Shown here piece by piece: positions 42,787-50,032 of a DNA stretch of 64,000 nucleotides (within the stretch, counting starts at the first letter, position 1; each line of letters starts with the position of its first letter). The translations under genes and the position numbers were made by a program. The notes beneath the pieces were generated by a model, which worked only from the letters and a program-made list of their open reading frames with translations, searched no databases and had not been told where the DNA came from. This DNA is from RGIG5612 sp045598285 (lineage in GTDB: Bacteria > Bacillota > Clostridia > Lachnospirales > Lachnospiraceae): assembly GCA_045598285.1 (NCBI GenBank), contig JAZLLU010000018.1, positions 3,010 to 67,009 on the forward strand, written 5' to 3'.

Positions 42787-44022
42787 ATGTATAAACTTAA
42801 TGGCTTAAAAATCAAGGTTGCTAAACCTGTACTTGAAATCATAAAGACTCTTAATGATAACGGCTATGAGGCTTATGTTGTTGGAGGATGTGTAAGAGAT
42901 TCAGTGCTGGGAAGAAAACCGGAAGATTGGGACATAACGACATCGGCTCTTCCTTTACAAGTGAAGAGCTTGTTTTCTAGTTGCGTAGATACAGGAATCG
43001 AGCACGGAACGGTTATGGTTATAAAAAAGGGTGTTGGATATGAAGTAACTACGTATAGAGTTGATGGCGAATATAAAGATGGACGTCATCCGGAGAATGT
43101 AAGTTTTACAAGAAATTTAAAAGAAGATTTAAAACGTAGAGATTTCACAATAAATGCTTTTGCTTACAATAAAAAAGATGGCGTTATTGATTTGTTTGAT
43201 GGCATCACAGACTTGAATAATAAAATAATAAGAGCAGTTGGAAATCCTGATGAACGTTTCAAAGAAGATGCACTTAGAATAATGAGGGCAGTAAGGTTTG
43301 CTGCACAGTTAGGATTTTCTATAGAAGAAAATACTTATAATGCAATAAAAAGACATGCAAAAAATCTTGCGAATATCAGTGCTGAGCGAATTAGAGTTGA
43401 ATTTGAAAAAACTTTAATGAGTAAAAATCCCAAGATGATTAATCTTTATAAAGAATTAAAAATGGAAAGTTTTGTTGTGCCAGAAGTTTTTGATGCATGT
43501 TTTGATGAAAGTAAAGATAACCTTTATAAAAAGTTTGATGAAAAAAATCAAGATTCAAAATATTTAAGATTAGCAACTTTCTTTGAAAATGTTGACAGTG
43601 AAAAGCTTGGCGATGTTTTAAGGAAAATGACATATGATAATAAAACCAAAGCATTAGTTTGCGGGTTGGTAAAGAATAAAGATTTCAATCTTGAAACTGA
43701 TAGAGTAAAGATAAAATGGGCGATGCATGATATGGGAAAGGAACTTTTTAAGCTTTTCGTGCAATATCAAAAGGCAAAAGGTAAGACAGAGTTTAAACAA
43801 ATTGAAGCGATAGCCTGCGAAATAGAAAAGAAGAATGAGCCTTACGAAATAGCACATCTTGAAATCACAGGAAGGGATGTAATAGCAGCAGGAATAGAGG
43901 CAGGAGAAGAAGTTGGAAAAACTTTAGAAAAACTTTTGGCACATGTAATAGAAAATCCAAAAGACAATAAAAAAGAAAAACTATTAGCACAAATATATAA
44001 TAAAAGTTCCGAGCGCGAGTAG
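42787..44022 (+). CDS. cca: CCA tRNA nucleotidyltransferase (class II)
   Basis: A 411-residue enzyme adding or repairing the CCA end of tRNA. The nucleotidyltransferase head shows VVGGCVRDSVLGRKPEDWDITTSA with the GGxVRD and DxD (Asp-Trp-Asp) motifs near residues 30-52, then RRDFTINAFAYN and the RFKEDALRIMRAVRFAAQLGF helix. I start at ATG 42787, 8 bases after the proS stop; the ribosome binding site is weak. The last five codons and the TAG stop fall inside copy 2 of the 92-nt repeat, so the C-terminal SERE tail is repeat-encoded. Confidence 0.93.
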   Translation: MYKLNGLKIKVAKPVLEIIKTLNDNGYEAYVVGGCVRDSVLGRKPEDWDITTSALPLQVKSLFSSCVDTGIEHGTVMVIKKGVGYEVTTYRVDGEYKDGRHPENVSFTRNLKEDLKRRDFTINAFAYNKKDGVIDLFDGITDLNNKIIRAVGNPDERFKEDALRIMRAVRFAAQLGFSIEENTYNAIKRHAKNLANISAERIRVEFEKTLMSKNPKMINLYKELKMESFVVPEVFDACFDESKDNLYKKFDEKNQDSKYLRLATFFENVDSEKLGDVLRKMTYDNKTKALVCGLVKNKDFNLETDRVKIKWAMHDMGKELFKLFVQYQKAKGKTEFKQIEAIACEIEKKNEPYEIAHLEITGRDVIAAGIEAGEEVGKTLEKLLAHVIENPKDNKKEKLLAQIYNKSSERE

Positions 44023-44100
44023 GAAGGCACCATACGAGCAGGAGGGACTCTTTTAGGGGAGATACCTGCGAAGTATGGGAGATGTCCTACGAAAGCGAGG
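44009..44100 (-). repeat. 92-nt imperfect palindromic repeat, copy 2 (inverted)
   Basis: Reverse complement of the element seen at 16387 and 45810, same length. Read on the minus strand it begins CCTCGCTTTCGTAGGACATC and ends TTCCTACTCGCGCTCGG; GTAGGA pairs with TCCTAC. It overlaps the end of cca by 14 bases and ends 18 bases before the phosphohexomutase ATG. It is the most diverged copy (the C- and G-runs in the centre are broken). Confidence 0.85.
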
Positions 44101-44117
44101 TGCGTAGGAGAAAAAGT

Positions 44118-45800
44118 ATGGATTACAAAGAAACTTATAATCAATGGCTTAGCGATCCGAATATCGACGAAAAAACAAAAAAAGAATTAAGAAGCATCGA
44201 AGGAAACGAGGCTGAAATTGAAGATCGTTTTTATAAGGAACTTGAGTTTGGCACTGGTGGTTTAAGGGGCATTATTGGTGCAGGAACAAACCGAATGAAT
44301 ATTTATACCGTTGCAAAAGCAACTCAAGGACTTGCTGATTACATTAACAAGGTAAAAACGGAAGAGACTCCTAGCGTGGTTATAGCTTGCGACAGCCGAA
44401 ATATGTCGGATAAGTTTTCAAAAATTACAGCTTCTGTTTTGAATGCTAATAGAATAAAAACTTTTGTTTATGAAAGCTTAAGACCAACACCTCAGCTTAG
44501 TTTTAGCGTTAGACATCTAGGTTGCATTGCTGGCGTAAATGTAACTGCAAGCCATAACGCAGCGGAGTACAACGGATACAAAGTTTTTTGGGAAGATGGA
44601 GCGCAAGTTACGCCGCCACATGATGAGGAGATATTAAAGTGCGTTAGCGCGGTGACTAATCTTTCGAATCCTAAACTTATGTCTAAAGATGAAGCGATAG
44701 AAAAAGGACTTTATGTTGAGATTGGAAAAGAAGTCGATGAAGTTTATTTAGATACAATTTCAAAAGTTGTAAAAGAGCCTGAACTTGTACGTAAGATGGC
44801 AAAAGATATTGTTATTGCTTATACGCCGCTTCACGGAGCAGGAATAAAAATTGTTCCTGAAATTCTAGGGCGTTTTGGGTTTGCAAATTTGCATATTGTA
44901 AAAGAACAGGCCGAGCCTGACGGTAATTTCCCAACAGTTGATTTCCCAAACCCTGAGATGCCATCAGCATTTAAGTTGGCAGATGAATTGGGCCAAAAAA
45001 TTAAAGCAGATTTAATTATAGCAACTGACCCGGATTCAGATAGAATTGGAGCACATGTTGTGGATGGCGAAGGAAATTATCACGCACTTAGTGGAAATCT
45101 TTTTGGATGCTTTATGTGCGAATATATTCTTTTAAGACTTAAAGAACAAGATAAACTTCCTATAAATGGATACGTAATAAAATCAATAGTTTCAAGCAAA
45201 TTGTATGATAGAATTGCAGAAGCGTACGATGTAGAAGTTCGCAACGTTCTTACGGGATTTAAGCATATTGGAGCTGAAATATTAAGGTCCGAAATAAATC
45301 ATGATGGAACATATCTTTTTGGTTTTGAGGAAAGTTATGGATTCTTGCCGGGAACATACGCTAGAGATAAAGATGCATGTGCCACAGCGCTTCTACTTTG
45401 CGAGATGGCTACATTTTATAAATCAAAAGGTCAAACTTTGTGGGATGGCATTTTAGCGATGTATGAAAAGTATGGCTATGAAGAAGAAAAAACTGTATCT
45501 ATTACAAAAAAAGGTATAGATGGCATGAATGAAATAAAACAGGATATGGAAAACTTAAGAAAAAATCCGCCAAAGAACTTTGGTCATTTTGAAGTCAGAG
45601 AAATTATAGATTATAATGAATTTGAAAAAACAAACATGCCAAAATCAAATGTACTATATTACAAGCTTGATGATGCATGGGTTTGCGTTAGACCTTCAGG
45701 CACTGAGCCAAAGATTAAATATTATATTGGCGTAAGCGCCAAAACCCCTGAAGAAGCAAAAAATAAGATTAATGAATTAGAGAAAAATTTTGTAGGTTAA
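44118..45800 (+). CDS. Phosphoglucomutase/phosphomannomutase family protein
   Basis: A 560-residue alpha-D-phosphohexomutase. The phosphoserine loop VTASHNAAEYNGYK (near residue 145), the magnesium loop ATDPDSDRIG (near 305), the sugar loop GFEESYGFLPG (near 415) and the C-terminal phosphate loop VRPSGTEPKIKYY are intact. It interconverts hexose-1- and -6-phosphates, feeding glycolysis or sugar-nucleotide synthesis. The length matches the long Firmicutes PgcA/PgmB-like group. I start at ATG 44118, 8 bases after GTAGGAG that lies just beyond repeat copy 2; a start at 44082 would be inside the repeat. Confidence 0.93.
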   Translation: MDYKETYNQWLSDPNIDEKTKKELRSIEGNEAEIEDRFYKELEFGTGGLRGIIGAGTNRMNIYTVAKATQGLADYINKVKTEETPSVVIACDSRNMSDKFSKITASVLNANRIKTFVYESLRPTPQLSFSVRHLGCIAGVNVTASHNAAEYNGYKVFWEDGAQVTPPHDEEILKCVSAVTNLSNPKLMSKDEAIEKGLYVEIGKEVDEVYLDTISKVVKEPELVRKMAKDIVIAYTPLHGAGIKIVPEILGRFGFANLHIVKEQAEPDGNFPTVDFPNPEMPSAFKLADELGQKIKADLIIATDPDSDRIGAHVVDGEGNYHALSGNLFGCFMCEYILLRLKEQDKLPINGYVIKSIVSSKLYDRIAEAYDVEVRNVLTGFKHIGAEILRSEINHDGTYLFGFEESYGFLPGTYARDKDACATALLLCEMATFYKSKGQTLWDGILAMYEKYGYEEEKTVSITKKGIDGMNEIKQDMENLRKNPPKNFGHFEVREIIDYNEFEKTNMPKSNVLYYKLDDAWVCVRPSGTEPKIKYYIGVSAKTPEEAKNKINELEKNFVG

Positions 45801-45809
45801 TTAACTGTT

Positions 45810-45901
45810 CCGTGCTCCCGTAGGACACCTCCCATACTTCGCAGGTGCCCCCCCAAAAAGGGTCCCCCCTGCTCGCAGGGTGCCCTCCTACTCGCGCACG
45901 G
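45810..45901 (+). repeat. 92-nt imperfect palindromic repeat, copy 3
   Basis: Begins CCGTGCTCCCGTAGGACACC and ends TCCTACTCGCGCACGG. Outer arms CCGTGC/GCACGG and inner arms GTAGGA/TCCTAC pair perfectly. The centre contains CACCT...AGGTG and runs of C. It fills the gap between the phosphohexomutase stop and the dehydratase gene. Confidence 0.88.
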
Positions 45902-45923
45902 CTCTAGCAAATAGGAGGTTACA

Positions 45924-46958
45924 ATGTCACTTTTTAGTAATAAAACATTATTAATAACTGGTGGAACAGGAAGTTTTGGAAACGCAGTACTTAATCGTTT
46001 TCTTGATACGGATATTGCAGAAATCAGGATTTTTTCACGTGATGAGAAAAAACAAGACGACATGCGCCATGAGTTTCAAGTAAAGATGCCAGAGGTTGCC
46101 AATAAAATTAAATTTTACATTGGCGATGTAAGAGATATAGATTCAGTGCGTAACGCAATGCACGGAGTAAATTATATTTTCCATGCTGCAGCGCTTAAAC
46201 AAGTTCCTTCATGCGAATTTTTTCCAGTGGAAGCAGTTAAAACGAATGTTCTTGGAACAGAAAATGTTTTAAATGCAGCAATAGAAGAAGGCGTTGAAAG
46301 CATTATTTGTCTTTCAACGGATAAGGCAGCTTATCCTGTTAATGCTATGGGAACAAGCAAAGCAATGATGGAAAAAGTAATCGTTGCTAAATCTAGAAAT
46401 GTTGACCCAAAGAAGACAAAAATTTGTTGTACACGTTACGGAAATGTTATGTGTTCAAGAGGTTCAGTTATTCCGCTTTGGATAGATCAATTAAAATCCG
46501 GACAACCTCTTACTATTACAAATCCAGACATGACTAGATTTATTATGTCTTTAGATGAAGCCGTTGATTTGGTATTGTTTGCATTCGAAAAAGGAACTAA
46601 TGGAGATATCTTAGTTCAAAAAGCTCCAGCAGCATCTATTAGAACGATGGCTGAGGCGGTTTGCGAAATTTTTGATTATGATAAAAGTAATATTAAAACA
46701 ATTGGAATTAGACATGGTGAAAAAATGTACGAAACACTTCTTACAAACGAAGAATGTGCTAATGCAATTGATATGGGTAACTTCTATCGCGTGCCATGCG
46801 ACAAGAGAGATTTAAATTATGATAAATATTATAACGAAGGCGATACATCTAGAAATACACTTCATGAATTTAATTCAAATAATACTGAACTTTTAGATAT
46901 AGCAAAAACAAAAGAAAAAATATCATCACTAGAATATATAAAAGAAAGACTCAAATAA
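45924..46958 (+). CDS. CapE/FnlA-like UDP-N-acetylglucosamine 4,6-dehydratase/5-epimerase (SDR family)
   Basis: A 344-residue extended short-chain dehydrogenase. The NAD(P) loop is TGGTGSFGN (12-20). The usual SDR Tyr-x-x-x-Lys is Met142-x-x-x-Lys146 (NAMGTSKAMMEK), the Tyr-to-Met change typical of the CapE/FlaA1/PseB group that opens synthesis of capsule and glycan 6-deoxy amino sugars. RIFSRDEKKQDDMRHEF and HAAALKQVPSCEFFPVEA are family blocks. No other genes of such a pathway adjoin it, so its product must be used by enzymes encoded elsewhere. TAGGAGG precedes the ATG. Confidence 0.88.
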   Translation: MSLFSNKTLLITGGTGSFGNAVLNRFLDTDIAEIRIFSRDEKKQDDMRHEFQVKMPEVANKIKFYIGDVRDIDSVRNAMHGVNYIFHAAALKQVPSCEFFPVEAVKTNVLGTENVLNAAIEEGVESIICLSTDKAAYPVNAMGTSKAMMEKVIVAKSRNVDPKKTKICCTRYGNVMCSRGSVIPLWIDQLKSGQPLTITNPDMTRFIMSLDEAVDLVLFAFEKGTNGDILVQKAPAASIRTMAEAVCEIFDYDKSNIKTIGIRHGEKMYETLLTNEECANAIDMGNFYRVPCDKRDLNYDKYYNEGDTSRNTLHEFNSNNTELLDIAKTKEKISSLEYIKERLK

Positions 46959-46971
46959 AATAGGAGAAGAT

Positions 46972-48399
46972 ATGAGCGATTTCGAGATAAAAATAAGTCC
47001 AGAAAAGAGTTTGCTTCCAGTTGTATTATCGTCAATCGGAGAATATGCTAAAAACTTTTTTAACGCAAAAAAAGATATTAATAAAATAATTCTTGCTACC
47101 GAAGAAGCTGTCAACAATGTTCTTGAATATAGTGTTACAGATCGTATGAAAGAAATAAAAATCACTGTTGATAGTAACGACGGAGAGTTTACTGTTTGCG
47201 TTTATGATGGTGGAATGCCAGGTGATTATGAACAGACACTTAAAGGCGAGGACAAGTTAGGACTTACTTTAATGCATGGCTTAACAGACCAGGCTTTAGT
47301 TGAAAATCTCGGAATGGATGGTAGATGTCAAAAACTTATTAAATATTATTGCCATATGCCTGACTTCAAAAAAGAAGTTAAAACTCATAAAGAGACAAAG
47401 ATTATTGAAGGAGCTGAAATTACAGTTAAGACTCCTAACAAAAATGAAATGCTTGATGTCTGCCGTGCTTTTTATAAGGAGTATGGACTTACTTATGTTA
47501 ATGACATTGTTTATTACCCGGAAAGATTTTATGCTGCAGTTGCTAAAGACCAAATGCACTCAACTGTAGCTGTTGATCAAGACGGAAACTTTGCAGGACA
47601 TCATTGTGCTTTTGAGTGGGATAAGGTTCCAGGCATTTGGGAGTCGGGAATGGCTATTGTTAATAGTAACTATAGAAATGCTGGCGTATTTAAGAAGATG
47701 ATGGCTCGTTCTTATAATTATGTTCATGACGAGGCTAAGGGAAAAATCTTTTTAGGCGAATGCGTTATGACTCATCCATACTCACAAAAGTTAAGACTTA
47801 GATATGATTCATTTCCTATTAGCCTTGTATTTAACGGATGCCCTCCAAATTTAGGAGAGAGCACGTTTAAGAAGGCAACAGACTATACAAGCTTTGCTTT
47901 AGCAGGATCAGCTTTCGATTTTACGCCTAAAACAGTTTATCTTTCGGAAGAACTTCATGAGGCAGCTAATTATATTTATAATGGCTTGGGCCTTGAAAGA
48001 ACAATTCTTACAGATGTTAAGGAACCTGAATTAGAGAATTCTAAAAGTGCTTATTACTTTAACAATTACACTAGAAGTGGTTCTATTAATATTACTAAAA
48101 TTGGAAAAGATTATAAACAACATATAGTTAGTAACTTACGTGAATTAAAAAGTAAGGGAACAGATTGCGTAATGCTTTACTTTTCAATAGATGAACCTTA
48201 CTTTGAACATGTGTATAATGCAGCTAAAGACCTTGGATTCTTCTTTACAGGTATTATTCCAAATGCTGACCAGGGTGATGTTGTCACAATGGAAAAATTA
48301 CTTCAAAGCGTTGTAAACTACGAAAGTAACGTAACAATTTCACCGTTTACAGAACTTTACGAGATGGTTCGCAAGTTAGACCCAGAACAAAATAATTAA
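46972..48399 (+). CDS. Fusion of an RsbW-like HATPase domain with a GNAT-like acetyltransferase domain
   Basis: A 475-residue cytoplasmic protein. Residues 1-135 form an anti-sigma-factor-kinase-like ATP-binding domain: N-box TEEAVNNV (43-50), DGGMPG (79-84) and GLTLMHG (97-103). After a linker (DFKKEVKTHKETK) comes a GNAT-like region with EMLDVCRAFYKEYGLTYVND and the acetyl-CoA-type segment ESGMAIVNSNYRNAGVFKKMMARSY near residues 225-250. The last 150 residues are a second alpha/beta region of unclear fold. Such a combination would link ATP-dependent partner switching to acylation, but no anti-anti-sigma or sigma gene adjoins it. It lies 13 bases behind the dehydratase gene with AGGAGA upstream. 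Confidence 0.75.
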   Translation: MSDFEIKISPEKSLLPVVLSSIGEYAKNFFNAKKDINKIILATEEAVNNVLEYSVTDRMKEIKITVDSNDGEFTVCVYDGGMPGDYEQTLKGEDKLGLTLMHGLTDQALVENLGMDGRCQKLIKYYCHMPDFKKEVKTHKETKIIEGAEITVKTPNKNEMLDVCRAFYKEYGLTYVNDIVYYPERFYAAVAKDQMHSTVAVDQDGNFAGHHCAFEWDKVPGIWESGMAIVNSNYRNAGVFKKMMARSYNYVHDEAKGKIFLGECVMTHPYSQKLRLRYDSFPISLVFNGCPPNLGESTFKKATDYTSFALAGSAFDFTPKTVYLSEELHEAANYIYNGLGLERTILTDVKEPELENSKSAYYFNNYTRSGSINITKIGKDYKQHIVSNLRELKSKGTDCVMLYFSIDEPYFEHVYNAAKDLGFFFTGIIPNADQGDVVTMEKLLQSVVNYESNVTISPFTELYEMVRKLDPEQNN

Positions 48400-48418
48400 G
48401 ATGGGCTTTTTTTATAAA

Positions 48419-50020
48419 TTAGTTATTGAAAATTTCAACTAAAGATTTGTAGTAAGATATTTTCTCAGGGGTGTATTCGCCCATGTTATCACTTGTTAGG
48501 AATACTCCATGAACGTTAGCGCAAGATGTCGCCAACGTTCTTTTTTTATCTTCGCTTAAATGAATATTTTTATCGCGCAAGAAGAATACATCCGGATCGT
48601 TAAGATGAGCTCTGCCGTTTAATGGCTGGCGAACTTTTGTCGTTTCTATTGCATGTGCCGTTGAAACTATTTCTCTGTGGGCAGGGCGCATATATAAAGG
48701 CCCTTTCCAATTTAAAGAAACGTCGCAACTTACTCTACAATATTCAACCTTGCCAAAAGCAGGCCATACAGGAATGCCACAACCTAAAATTGCGTGTTCG
48801 CCACAAACTTCTCGAAGAAGGTCCATAGCACGACACATTCTTGCAGCTCTAGTTTCATTTATAGAATAAAGTTCTTTAGAAGAGATTTTTTCGTTGTTAG
48901 TAGGAGTGCCATAAGGGGCAGCACTATATAAGAAGTCTAGTTTAACGAGGTCAAAGCCCCATTTATTAAATACTGTATTAAAAACTTCTCGGATATATGA
49001 GATAACATCCTCGTTGTCAATATTAAGAGCGTAAAAACCGCCCCAATTGCATCCGGCTTTCCAAGGTTTATCATCAACCATTAAGAACCAATCTGGATGC
49101 TCCTTGAAAAGTACTGAAGATTCATTTGCACTAAAAGGCGCAAGCCAAAGACCAGCTTTAAAACCTTTTTCGTGAATTTTATCAGCGACAACTTTCATTC
49201 CATTAGGGAACTTTTTGGAATCCACTCTAAGCCAATCACCAACATTTTCTTCCCATCCATCATCTACTTGGAATAAGTCATCAGCATCTAAAACTTTTGC
49301 ACAACCCTCTAAATCTTCTATAACAGAAGTTTCGGTTATATTTTCGTAGCGGTTATACCAACTAGAATATCCTTTTATTTTTTTATCAGTAAGGGCATGA
49401 CAATCCATTTGCGCAAACCATCCATCAAAGACTTCTGATTCACTTCCTTCACCCACGTACATATCAAACAATTTATATGTACCTTCTTTAATTGATAAAC
49501 CTGCACAATCTTTTTCAAAAATGAGTCTTCCAAAACGGTTGCTGTCCAAACCGTCTTCGGAAAAACCAATTCCCCAATTGTAAAACGATTCATAACTAAT
49601 AAGTGTGTAACCAAAGTGCTCGCAGTTAGAAGCTACTAAACGATAGAAGTCGCCATCTCTAAAGTATACATAAGATTCACCGTGTAAAATACCATCCTGG
49701 TATGGATAGTTTACAAAATGATAATCAGCATAACGATCAAGCGCGAACGCATCTATTAAAAATTTAGGAACGTGGTGAAGTCCACGGATTTTACTGTTGA
49801 TAGAATATTCTGGGCAGTGTGTCCAAGTTTGGTAGCCGTTGATAAAAATCTTTTCATCTTCTTTTATGCCCCATGGAACGAAAACTTTAGCACTTAAAAT
49901 AACCCCTTCAGGAAGAGAAGGTTCGATTACTAAATGAGTATTTTCTGGGCAGACTTCTCCTGAAAAAACGTGAACGCCGTCATTTGTATCCACTAGAATT
50001 TCATAACTGAAAGTTTTCAT
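48419..50020 (-). CDS. Alpha-galactosidase, glycoside hydrolase family 36-like
   Basis: A 533-residue protein without a signal peptide. An N-terminal beta-sandwich is followed by a TIM barrel: SSWYNRYENITE (219-230), FQVDDGWEENVGDW (250-263), LWLAPFSA (291-298). The likely nucleophile is Asp362 in DLVKLDFLYSA and the acid/base is Asp433 in YCRVSCDVSLNW, matching GH36/GH-D clan spacing. It should remove alpha-galactosyl residues from raffinose-type or similar oligosaccharides inside the cell. The gene is 12 bases after the GH2 gene with CGGAGG before its ATG, so both are one operon. Shorter than the 700-residue classical GH36 enzymes. Confidence 0.85.
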   Translation of the reverse strand: MKTFSYEILVDTNDGVHVFSGEVCPENTHLVIEPSLPEGVILSAKVFVPWGIKEDEKIFINGYQTWTHCPEYSINSKIRGLHHVPKFLIDAFALDRYADYHFVNYPYQDGILHGESYVYFRDGDFYRLVASNCEHFGYTLISYESFYNWGIGFSEDGLDSNRFGRLIFEKDCAGLSIKEGTYKLFDMYVGEGSESEVFDGWFAQMDCHALTDKKIKGYSSWYNRYENITETSVIEDLEGCAKVLDADDLFQVDDGWEENVGDWLRVDSKKFPNGMKVVADKIHEKGFKAGLWLAPFSANESSVLFKEHPDWFLMVDDKPWKAGCNWGGFYALNIDNEDVISYIREVFNTVFNKWGFDLVKLDFLYSAAPYGTPTNNEKISSKELYSINETRAARMCRAMDLLREVCGEHAILGCGIPVWPAFGKVEYCRVSCDVSLNWKGPLYMRPAHREIVSTAHAIETTKVRQPLNGRAHLNDPDVFFLRDKNIHLSEDKKRTLATSCANVHGVFLTSDNMGEYTPEKISYYKSLVEIFNN

Positions 50021-50032
50021 AATTGCCTCCGT

